Assembly (NCBI RefSeq): GCF_011365745.1
Contig: NZ_JAAOBY010000005.1
Span: forward strand, 62,001 to 126,000
Length of the DNA stretch: 64,000 bases
Reading direction: 5' to 3'
Source: Flavobacterium turcicum
Lineage (GTDB): Bacteria > Bacteroidota > Bacteroidia > Flavobacteriales > Flavobacteriaceae
Shown here: piece after piece, positions 51,066 through 58,334 of the stretch
How the letters are laid out: each line of letters begins with the position of its first letter
Numbering within the stretch: the stretch's first letter is position 1
Position numbers and translations under genes: made by a program
Notes under the pieces: model-generated
What the model saw: only the letters and a program-made list of their open reading frames with translations
Told to the model about the DNA's origin: nothing
Databases searched by the model: none

Positions 51066-52451
51066 ATGAAAAAACATCATTTAATTTTTGTGAGTTCTGC
51101 CATTTTTACAATCCTTTTTTATGACCAAAATTTAGGCCTCAATCTGGCACTTTTTGGGCTTTTGCTTATTTCTTTATTAGTGTATAATTATCGGGAGTCA
51201 TTGAATTCATTGACTACTAAAGCTTTACTTATCACGTCAATATTATCGTGTTTGGCATTTGCTTGGTATGGTGATTTTCCTTCTTTCTTAGCACTTTCAC
51301 TTTCATTATTGTCATTGCAGTATAAAACGCAACATGCAAAACTTAAAATCATTCAAGTTTTTGTAGTTATTATTGTCAATAGTTTTGCTTCGCTAGGACG
51401 TATTTTGATGTTTAGTCAATGGCTTCCTAAACAAGAGGTACAAGGTGATTTTGCAAAGAAATTGGTTGCATTTGTTTTAATTCCACTTCTTTTTATCGGA
51501 TTGTTTTTTGGAGTATATGCTTTTGGTAGTGATTTATTTTCTTCTGTGTTTAATGACTATACGCTAGATGTTAATGTATTTCAATTGATTGTTATCGCTG
51601 TACTCGGGCTTTATGTGTCGTTTAGCTTTTGGAATTTTTGGGTTCCTGATTTTTGTATCAGTTTTAATTCCCAATTAGAAAATGAATTTGAAAGCAACTC
51701 GTACGATGAAAGTGATACTTCGTTTTCATGGCTTGATTTTGACTTTCAAAGGAAAAGCGGTGAAATTACTTTTGTTTTGTTGAATATTTTATTGCTGTTT
51801 TTTATCGTGACGTACAATTACGAACAGTTTTTTGAAATTCAAAATCGTACGCAGTTAAGTGCGGCAACTCACGAACGTGTTAACGCCGTTATTGTTTCGG
51901 TTTTAATGGCTGTGGGACTTATTTTACTGTACTTTCGAGCTAGGTTTACTTTTGATGCAACAACGAATAAACTGAAAGTACTAGCTAAAATTTGGGTGGT
52001 ATTGAATGCGGTACTTGTTTTGTCTGCCGCTTTAAAAAATATGGAATATGTGCAGCAGTTTGGTTTAACCTATAAGCGATTGGGCGTTTTTGCCTTTCTG
52101 ATTTTAGTATTTATCAGTTTATTATATACGTGGTTGAAAATTAGTTTACAAAAAACCAATGCGTACTTATTTAATCATATGGTTTGGTATGTGTATGGGG
52201 TACTTTTATTGTGCAGTTTTGTGAACTGGGGACAATTAATAACTAGCTATAATTTAGCTGTAAATAAAGGAGTAGATCCGGTTTTTATAAGTCGTTTAGA
52301 GTTTAATGACTCAAGTAGGAGAGACTATTTACAAGAAAATCAGTTAGATGGTCAACAGCCTGAAATGTATCGCGAAGATGAAATTAAAGAGTGTCAAGAA
52401 CAGTCATTCTTATCGAAAGTGTTGTATTACGAAACATTGCAGTCTAAGTAA
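51066..52451 (+). CDS. DUF4153/DUF4173-type polytopic membrane protein
   Basis: A 461-aa inner-membrane protein of about 12 helices, consistent with the DUF4153/DUF4173 kind: 'FASLGRILMFSQWLPKQ', 'FVLIPLLFIGLFFGVYAFGSDLFSSVF', a loop with SFSWLDFDFQRKSGEITFVLLNILLLFFI, 'LSAATHERVNAVIVSVLMAVGLILLYFRA', and a soluble tail of about 60 residues. Function unknown. It has its own promoter with the shared palindrome, hence it belongs to the regulator's small regulon, and it has its own terminator. Confidence 0.75.
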   Translation: MKKHHLIFVSSAIFTILFYDQNLGLNLALFGLLLISLLVYNYRESLNSLTTKALLITSILSCLAFAWYGDFPSFLALSLSLLSLQYKTQHAKLKIIQVFVVIIVNSFASLGRILMFSQWLPKQEVQGDFAKKLVAFVLIPLLFIGLFFGVYAFGSDLFSSVFNDYTLDVNVFQLIVIAVLGLYVSFSFWNFWVPDFCISFNSQLENEFESNSYDESDTSFSWLDFDFQRKSGEITFVLLNILLLFFIVTYNYEQFFEIQNRTQLSAATHERVNAVIVSVLMAVGLILLYFRARFTFDATTNKLKVLAKIWVVLNAVLVLSAALKNMEYVQQFGLTYKRLGVFAFLILVFISLLYTWLKISLQKTNAYLFNHMVWYVYGVLLLCSFVNWGQLITSYNLAVNKGVDPVFISRLEFNDSSRRDYLQENQLDGQQPEMYREDEIKECQEQSFLSKVLYYETLQSK

Positions 52452-52452
52452 C

Positions 52453-52494
52453 AAAAAAAAGCCAAATCTTATTCAAACAAGATTTGGCTTTTTG
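52453..52494 (+). terminator. terminator of the 51066 gene
   Basis: AAAAGCCAAATCTT and AAGATTTGGCTTTTT, a 14-bp stem. Confidence 0.88.
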
Positions 52495-52568
52495 GTTTTA
52501 AAAAATGATATGTTTAAAAACACTATTTTGTTACGGGTAATCAATTGAGGTTTATTAAAAAAAGTAAT

Positions 52569-53381
52569 TTAATAATCCCCACGTTTCTTAAACCTAGGAT
52601 CGTCTCTTTTTATAAATTCGGTGCGCTTTCTTGGCGTTTCTACTTTTGGTAAACTAGCTTCTTCTGTTTTGCTGGATGGCTCGATAAGGGCGTTGAGTTC
52701 TTTTATCTCGGAATCGGTCAAATCACGGTAGCGCCCCACAGGAACATCGAGTGAAATATTGATAATTCGAATGCGTTTTAAGGCAGTTACGTCATAGCCA
52801 AGATATTCGGTCATTCTTCGGATTTGACGGTTCAAACCTTGGGTTAAGATGATTTTGAAAGTAAATTTACTAATTTGTTCTACCTTACATTTTCTGGTAA
52901 CGGTGTCTAAAATTGGAACTCCATTGCCCATTCTTTCAATGAAACGATCAGTGATGGGTTTGTTTACGGTAACGGTATATTCTTTTTCGTGATTGTTACG
53001 CGCACGCAATATTTTATTTACAATGTCGCCATCGTTTGTCATGAAAATCAATCCTTCACTGGCTTTGTCTAAACGCCCAATTGGGAAGATACGCTTTGGA
53101 TAATTGATGTAATCTACAATATTGTTGTGTACATCTAGGTTTGTGGTACACTCTATGCCTACTGGTTTGTTGAAGGCAAGATATACTGATTTTTCTGTTT
53201 TTTCACGAATTAATTTGCCGTCAATACGTACTTCGTCATGAGGACCAACTTTGGTCCCTAATTCGGGTACAACACCATTGATGGTAACACGACCTTCTTC
53301 GATGATTTTATCCGCTTCGCGGCGGCTGCAAAAACCGGTTTCTCCAATGAATTTATTGAGGCGTTTTAATTGATCTTCCAT
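52569..53381 (-). CDS. RluF-type 23S rRNA pseudouridine synthase (RsuA/RluB/RluF family)
   Basis: A 270-aa enzyme starting at MEDQLKRLNKFIG; a frame to 53405 adds eight residues without start support. An S4 RNA-binding domain (about 5-65, LNKFIGETGFCSRREADKIIEEGRV) precedes the catalytic domain with the conserved 'GRLDKASEGLIFMTNDG' (catalytic Asp). 'GLNRQIRRMTEYLGY' is the family's other motif. It modifies uridine in 23S rRNA; the exact site cannot be told, though the length suits RluF. A basic proline-rich tail follows the fold. Confidence 0.88.
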   Translation of the reverse strand: MEDQLKRLNKFIGETGFCSRREADKIIEEGRVTINGVVPELGTKVGPHDEVRIDGKLIREKTEKSVYLAFNKPVGIECTTNLDVHNNIVDYINYPKRIFPIGRLDKASEGLIFMTNDGDIVNKILRARNNHEKEYTVTVNKPITDRFIERMGNGVPILDTVTRKCKVEQISKFTFKIILTQGLNRQIRRMTEYLGYDVTALKRIRIINISLDVPVGRYRDLTDSEIKELNALIEPSSKTEEASLPKVETPRKRTEFIKRDDPRFKKRGDY

Positions 53382-53385
53382 GCTG

Positions 53386-53393
53386 CAAAAGTA
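53386..53393 (-). promoter_or_regulatory. -7 box of the pseudouridine synthase gene, close to its start
   Basis: TACTTTTG on the minus strand, separated from the ATG by only four bases (GCAGC region). If this is the promoter, transcription begins almost at the start codon, so the mRNA would be leaderless or nearly so. Confidence 0.45.
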
Positions 53394-53475
53394 ATGAATT
53401 TGCAATTTAAAATAGCTATTGATTGTGAGATTGGTTGTAGATCTGAGGTGTCAATTTTACGACGGATTTGCGTGA

Positions 53476-53540
53476 AGGATAGCAGCGGAAATCCTTTTTT
53501 GGGGCTTTTTTTGCCCAAAAAAGATTGTAGTGAATAGCCT
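53476..53540 (+). repeat. dispersed hairpin element, copy E3
   Basis: AAGGATAGCAGCGGAAATCC, then a TTTTTTGGG/CCCAAAAAA hairpin with a T-rich loop, then AAGATTGTAGTGAATAGC. The flanks match E1 closely; the centre does not. Directly after come a GC-rich palindrome (GCCGCGGCGGC around 53545) and the stop of the hydrolase gene. Confidence 0.8.
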
Positions 53541-53560
53541 GGTCGCCGCGGCGGCACGCC

Positions 53561-54406
53561 CTAATTTTGGATGAACTGACTAATTTTTTCGTATAAATTG
53601 TGATCGTGCATACTGTGTCCGAGACCAGTTGTGGTAATAAAAGTAGCGTTTTTCCAAGAGGTTGCGATTTTCTTTCCTTCGTGAATGAGTACTACTTGGT
53701 CTTGCTCATCATGGGCTAAAAGTCCTTGGGTTAAAATATTTTTCGCAAAATGTTGTCCTGCAAACTCATCTGTATTGAGTTGAAAAACATCTTGGTAATA
53801 TTTTTTTAGGCCGGTTAAAACTCTAAAATTGAGACTTAATAGTGCGATGTAATTGTCTAAAATTATCTTGAAATCGCTCGGAGCGCCAAGTATAACCATT
53901 TTTTTTAAGTTATCGCTTTGGTAAACGGATTGGTAGTACAAACAGGTTTTGCCACCTAGCGAGTGTCCGATTAAAGTTTGTGGTTGAAAATGCTGTACCA
54001 CTTGGTGTAAAAATTCGGCGTAATGCGGAATATTGAAGGTTGTTCCGCTAGAGAGTCCGTGCGCAGGTCCGTCAAGAGCTACAACGGTGCTGCCGGTTTT
54101 AGTGAGGTAAGGCAAGAGTTTTTCCCAGCGCGAGGCGTTGCTCTCCCAACCGTGTACCAATAAAATCACATGACTGTTGCCAGGCCAGGTATAGGTTTGT
54201 ATTTTTTGATCTTGAAACGAAAGTGTTTGCGTTTGGGCTTGTTGCAGTACGGTGGGTAATTGGTCAAACTGTAACTTTCCATCACGAGGTTTGCTAAACA
54301 AGTTGTAGGCGAGTTGCACGGCTTTTGTTGGAGCAAGGTAACTGAGTAGGTTAATGTAGGCACCTACTGACTTGGTAAATATTTTATAGACTATCTGCTT
54401 GATCAT
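53561..54406 (-). CDS. alpha/beta-fold hydrolase
   Basis: A 281-aa enzyme starting at MIKQIVYKIFTKS; an in-frame extension to 54556 crosses the upstream terminator and is not protein-like. The alpha/beta-hydrolase core has 'VILLVHGWESNASRW' (oxyanion turn), 'VALDGPAHGLSSG', nucleophile elbow 'IGHSLGGKTC', the acid region 'FAGQHFAKNI' to 'DQVVLIHEGK', and a final 'TTGLGHSMHD' with the catalytic histidine. Substrate not known. The terminator of the 54444 gene ends right at the ATG, leaving no room for a leader. Confidence 0.85.
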   Translation of the reverse strand: MIKQIVYKIFTKSVGAYINLLSYLAPTKAVQLAYNLFSKPRDGKLQFDQLPTVLQQAQTQTLSFQDQKIQTYTWPGNSHVILLVHGWESNASRWEKLLPYLTKTGSTVVALDGPAHGLSSGTTFNIPHYAEFLHQVVQHFQPQTLIGHSLGGKTCLYYQSVYQSDNLKKMVILGAPSDFKIILDNYIALLSLNFRVLTGLKKYYQDVFQLNTDEFAGQHFAKNILTQGLLAHDEQDQVVLIHEGKKIATSWKNATFITTTGLGHSMHDHNLYEKISQFIQN

Positions 54407-54436
54407 AAAAAAAAGTCCCGATATCATCGGGACTTT
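54407..54436 (-). terminator. terminator ending at the hydrolase start codon
   Basis: AAAGTCCCGAT and ATCGGGACTTT form a stem read on the minus strand; its run of eight T (plus-strand A run at 54407-54414) ends immediately before the hydrolase ATG. Confidence 0.85.
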
Positions 54437-54443
54437 AAAGGTA

Positions 54444-55223
54444 TTATATTTTAGCGAACATTTGTTCCATTTTTTCTTTTTCTTCTTCAGCAAGAACGCT
54501 GTCAACAAGAATTCTTCCAGAATGTTCATCAGTGATGATTTTTTTTCTTGAAGCAATTTCTACTTGAGTTTGCGGTGGAATGGTAAAGAAAGATCCTGCA
54601 GATGCGCCTCTTTCAATTGAAACTACTGCCAAACCGTTGCGAACGCTGCTTCTAATTCTTTTGTAAGCATTTAATAAACGCTCTTCAATTTGTCCTTGGA
54701 ACTCAATTGATTTTTGAGATAAGAATTCTTCTTCCTTTGCAGTTTCGGCCATGATAGCGTCCAACTCTGATTTTTTGTGTTTTAAGTGGTTGCTTTTTGC
54801 TTCTAATTTTTCTTTAGAATTAGCAATCACTTCTTTTTTGTGCTCGATAGAAGCTTTCATTTCTTTAATTTGCTTTTCAGCCAATTGAATTTCAAGTTCT
54901 TGAAACTCTACTTCTTTAGTTAAAGAGTTGAATTCTCTATTGTTACGAACAGTTTCCTGTTGTTTTGTATATTTTTTGATGGATTCTTTGTGCTCCTCAA
55001 TTGCAATTTTTTTAGCTTTAATAAGGTCTTCAATTACTTCAAGTTCCCCTTTTAATTTTTCTGAACGTGTGCTTAAACCGGCCACTTCATCTTCTAAATC
55101 TTCAACTTCTAAAGGCAATTCACCTCTTACGTTTCTGATTTCGTCAATTCTCGAGTCAATTAGCTGTAAATCGTAAATTGCTCTTAACTTGTCCTCAACA
55201 CTTAATTCTTTCGTATTCGCCAT
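54444..55223 (-). CDS. coiled-coil protein with a degenerate zf-RING_7 zinc ribbon
   Basis: A 259-aa cytosolic protein. Residues 10-190 form a long coiled coil (heptads such as LKGELEVIEDLIKAKKIAIEEHKE). The end region 'GASAGSFFTIPPQTQVEIASRKKIITDEHSGRILVD' is the zf-RING_7 (C4 zinc ribbon) domain of the CT398/HP0958-type family, in which four cysteines normally bind zinc; here all four are replaced (no cysteine anywhere in the protein). The domain is thus kept in form without metal. Nif3 gene lies three bases upstream, so they are one operon. Confidence 0.85.
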   Translation of the reverse strand: MANTKELSVEDKLRAIYDLQLIDSRIDEIRNVRGELPLEVEDLEDEVAGLSTRSEKLKGELEVIEDLIKAKKIAIEEHKESIKKYTKQQETVRNNREFNSLTKEVEFQELEIQLAEKQIKEMKASIEHKKEVIANSKEKLEAKSNHLKHKKSELDAIMAETAKEEEFLSQKSIEFQGQIEERLLNAYKRIRSSVRNGLAVVSIERGASAGSFFTIPPQTQVEIASRKKIITDEHSGRILVDSVLAEEEKEKMEQMFAKI

Positions 55224-55226
55224 ATT

Positions 55227-56321
55227 CTATAAGTACTTAACTGGATTTGAATTTTCTTCTGATAAAATAACGGCAAAATTAAGGATTTTTTTTCGAAGAT
55301 ACTCTACAATATAATTTTTTGTATAGCGTTCGCTTTCAAAATGTCCAATATCGGCTAAAAGAAGTTGGTTTTCGGCTTCATAAAACTGATGGTACTTTAA
55401 ATCAGCGGTTAAATACGCATCGGCTCCTGCTCGAATCGCGTTTGCAATCGCGAAACTTCCTGCACCTCCCAAAACAGCTACTTTTTTGATCGGTTTTCCT
55501 GTAAAGGCTGAATGCCTGATGCCACCGCATTGCATTTTGTCTTTTACAAAAAGTAAAAAATCGGTTTCGCTCATCGGTTCAGGTAATTCTCCTATTTGAC
55601 CCAAACCTATATTTTGATGCTTGTTTTGTAGTGTGTATATTTCGTGAGCAACTTCTTCGTAAGGATGACTTTCTAGCAAAGCTTTTAAAATTTTGCCTTC
55701 AAGATGTTTTTCGTAGGTTACTTCAATTTTAATTTCGTTGGCTTTTACCAATTCAAAACGCTCGCCAAGAACCGGATTGCTTTTTGCATTTCCTCTAAAT
55801 GTTCCGATGCCATTGGAACTAAAACTACAATTTTCATAATTGCCAATTGTTCCTGCGCCTGCGGCAAATAGTGCTTCGAGTACTACATTTGCATTTTCGG
55901 GTGGTACAAAACTGGTGAGTTTGCGAATGTATTGATCTTTCGGAATTAGTATTTTGGTATTGATTAGTTGTAAAGCATCACAAAATATTTTGTTTACTCC
56001 GTCTTGGTGGTTGTCTAAAGCGGTGTGTACTGCATAAATGGCAATGTCATTTTTTATGGCTTTGATGATGGCGCGCTCTACGTATGTTTTTCCAGTTATT
56101 TTTTTTAATCCTGCAAATAATATAGGATGAAAACACACAATCATGTTGCATTTTTTAGTGATGGCTTCCTCAATAATATGTTCTAGCGCATCATGACACA
56201 CTAGTACGCCCGTGGCCTCAACATTTTGGTCGCCCACAAGTAAACCTACGTTGTCAAAATCTTCGGCATAGGCTAGTGGTGCCATTTCTTCGAGAACACG
56301 GATAATATCTTTGATTTTCAT
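55227..56321 (-). CDS. Nif3-like dinuclear metal centre protein
   Basis: A 364-aa protein of the NIF3/YbgI family, found as hexamers with two metals per subunit. 'MAPLAYAEDFDNVGLLVGD', 'IVCFHPILFAGLKKITG', 'YAVHTALDNHQDGVN' and, near the end, 'VAVLGGAGSFAIANAIRAGADAYLTADLKYHQFYEA', 'LLADIGHFESE' supply the metal-binding His/Asp/Glu. An inserted middle domain of about 110 residues (about 130-235) is the long family form. Function in the cell is unsettled. It is upstream of the coiled-coil gene (3 bases apart). Confidence 0.9.
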   Translation of the reverse strand: MKIKDIIRVLEEMAPLAYAEDFDNVGLLVGDQNVEATGVLVCHDALEHIIEEAITKKCNMIVCFHPILFAGLKKITGKTYVERAIIKAIKNDIAIYAVHTALDNHQDGVNKIFCDALQLINTKILIPKDQYIRKLTSFVPPENANVVLEALFAAGAGTIGNYENCSFSSNGIGTFRGNAKSNPVLGERFELVKANEIKIEVTYEKHLEGKILKALLESHPYEEVAHEIYTLQNKHQNIGLGQIGELPEPMSETDFLLFVKDKMQCGGIRHSAFTGKPIKKVAVLGGAGSFAIANAIRAGADAYLTADLKYHQFYEAENQLLLADIGHFESERYTKNYIVEYLRKKILNFAVILSEENSNPVKYL

Positions 56322-56401
56322 AAATGTTTCAATTGAAAGGTAGAGCGTTTTGTGAAGAACAAAATAACGAATAAAGAAAAGAACATTAAAATAAAATATT
56401 C

Positions 56402-56409
56402 TACTTTCG
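56402..56409 (+). promoter_or_regulatory. -7 box of lpxK, near the start codon
   Basis: TACTTTCG has one mismatch to TAnnTTTG and ends four bases before the ATG at 56414. Like the pseudouridine synthase gene, this predicts a nearly leaderless transcript. Confidence 0.4.
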
Positions 56410-56413
56410 TAAA

Positions 56414-57451
56414 ATGAATTTACTTCGAAAACTACTTTTTCCGTTTGCTGTTTTGTACGGCGCTGTTACGGGTATTCGGAATTTTCTTTTTGATAAAGGA
56501 ATTTTACAATCGTATTCATTTAAGTTGCCAGTGATTGCTGTTGGGAACTTGAGCGTAGGCGGAACCGGAAAATCTCCACAGATTGAGTATTTAATTCGGT
56601 TATTATCTTCAAAATATAAAGTGGCAACGTTGAGTCGCGGATACAAACGGGAGTCTCAAGGTTTTGTTTTGGCAAAAGCAAATGCGACAGCCAGTTTGTT
56701 AGGAGATGAACCGTATCAGTTTTTTAGAAAATTTAAAAACATACAAGTTGCAGTAGATAGTGACCGTAATAATGGAATAAATCAATTACTTTCGCAGGCC
56801 GAAATTCCGAAGGTCATTTTGTTAGACGATGCCTACCAACACCGCAAAGTAAAAGCAGGTATGTATGTGCTGCTCACAGCTTATGGCGATTTGTATGCGA
56901 CAGATTGGATGTTACCAACTGGAAACTTACGCGAAAGTAGGGGTGGAGCAGACCGAGCGGCAGTGGTAATGGTAACCAAATGTCCTCCTGATTTGAGTTC
57001 TCAGGAACAAAAGGAGATAGAAAAGAAATTAAAATTAGGAGATAATCAACAATTGTATTTTACTGCAATTGGTTACGATGATGAAGTCTATGGTGAAGCA
57101 AGTACTTATTCAGTTGCTGCAATTTTAAAAACTGAAAAGGTATTGATAGCTGGTATTGCAAAACCGGAACCTTTTTTTAATCATTTAAAAAACACCAATG
57201 ATGTTTGTTTGTCGTTTCCGGACCATCATAATTTTAGTGAAAAAGAAATAGAAGAAATTAAAAAAATAGCTCAAAACAAAATCATTATTACTACTGAAAA
57301 AGATTATGTTCGTTTGCAAGGTAGGTTGGCAGTTGACCAATTATTTTATCTGCCGATTCAAACTGTATTTTTACCAAATGCAACCTTATCAGGAAATGAT
57401 TTTGATCAAACAATTTTAAATTATGTGGGAACAAGTACAAGAAACAGTTAG
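56414..57451 (+). CDS. lpxK: tetraacyldisaccharide 4'-kinase
   Basis: Phosphorylates the lipid A precursor at the 4' position in the inner membrane (345 aa). The P-loop is 'VGNLSVGGTGKSPQIEYL'; 'LSRGYKRESQGF', 'LLGDEPYQFFRKF', 'VILLDDAYQHRKVKAGMYVLL' and 'LPTGNLRESRGGADRAAVVMVTKC' are family hallmarks. The first 30 residues form a membrane-associated helix. The 3' end overlaps the purine nucleoside phosphorylase gene by 29 bases. Confidence 0.94.
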   Translation: MNLLRKLLFPFAVLYGAVTGIRNFLFDKGILQSYSFKLPVIAVGNLSVGGTGKSPQIEYLIRLLSSKYKVATLSRGYKRESQGFVLAKANATASLLGDEPYQFFRKFKNIQVAVDSDRNNGINQLLSQAEIPKVILLDDAYQHRKVKAGMYVLLTAYGDLYATDWMLPTGNLRESRGGADRAAVVMVTKCPPDLSSQEQKEIEKKLKLGDNQQLYFTAIGYDDEVYGEASTYSVAAILKTEKVLIAGIAKPEPFFNHLKNTNDVCLSFPDHHNFSEKEIEEIKKIAQNKIIITTEKDYVRLQGRLAVDQLFYLPIQTVFLPNATLSGNDFDQTILNYVGTSTRNS

Positions 57452-58235
57452 TTACATTCAAGATAAAATCAATTTTACGCCAGAATACGGTGTTATTTTA
57501 GGTTCTGGTTTGGGCAGTTTTACAACTGATATGGAGGTTTTGCATACTTTGCCTTATCATGAAATACCTAATTTTCCCGTTTCTACTGTCGAAGGGCATC
57601 AAGGAGCTTTGGTGTTTGGTACAATTGGCACCAAAAAAGTGGTAGCCATGCAAGGTCGTTTTCATTATTATGAGGGCTACTCAATGACCGAAGTTACGTT
57701 TCCGGTACGCGTGATGAAGTTTTTAGGAATTGATAAATTAGTCGTGTCTAACGCATCAGGCGGAGTAAATCCGAATTATCAAGTAGGATCTATTGTTATG
57801 ATTACAGATCATATCAACATGACGCCTGAACATCCGCTAAGAGGGAAAAATGATGAGCGATTCGGTCCTCGATTTGTAAATATGAGTGAGCCGTATTCTC
57901 GAAAAATGATTGCAAAAGGTACGGAAATTGCTGAAAATTTAAATATTGACGTTCAGAGAGGAATTTATCTTGGTTTACAAGGTCCTACATTTGAAACCTT
58001 GGCAGAATATAAAATGGTTCAGATTCTTGGAGCCGATTGCGTTGGTATGTCAACTGTGCCAGAGGTGATAGTGGCCCGCCATATGGATGTAGAAACTTTT
58101 GGAATTTCTGTAATTACAGATATGGGAAATGCGGAAAGTATTGATACCATCTCTCATGACGAAGTATTAGAAGCAGCTAAAGCAGCTGAACCTAAAGTGC
58201 GTAGTTTAATTAAAGAATTGATCTTGAATTATTAA
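57423..58235 (+). CDS. purine-nucleoside phosphorylase
   Basis: Trimeric-type PNP (270 aa) that splits guanosine/inosine with phosphate. Seen: 'VILGSGLGSF', 'FPVSTVEGHQGALVFG', 'MQGRFHYYEGYSM', 'SNASGGVNP', 'YLGLQGPTFETLAEYKM', 'ADCVGMSTVPEVIVARH' and 'ITDMGNAESIDTISHDEV' (base-specificity region). Cytosolic, purine salvage. The start lies within the last codons of lpxK, so translation may be coupled. Confidence 0.94.
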   Translation: MWEQVQETVSYIQDKINFTPEYGVILGSGLGSFTTDMEVLHTLPYHEIPNFPVSTVEGHQGALVFGTIGTKKVVAMQGRFHYYEGYSMTEVTFPVRVMKFLGIDKLVVSNASGGVNPNYQVGSIVMITDHINMTPEHPLRGKNDERFGPRFVNMSEPYSRKMIAKGTEIAENLNIDVQRGIYLGLQGPTFETLAEYKMVQILGADCVGMSTVPEVIVARHMDVETFGISVITDMGNAESIDTISHDEVLEAAKAAEPKVRSLIKELILNY

Positions 58236-58334
58236 TACTAGATCGTATTGCAATAAATATTGTTATTTTGAGTATTGCCAGGATGGTCAAAAAACAACTT
58301 TAAATTCTTTGTGATTTAAAAGTACACCACTGCT

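Noticed and set aside
53541..53563. GC-rich palindrome GCCGCGGCGGC as a separate regulatory site
   Set aside because: It lies at the 3' edge of the E3 element and at the hydrolase stop; more likely part of the repeat.
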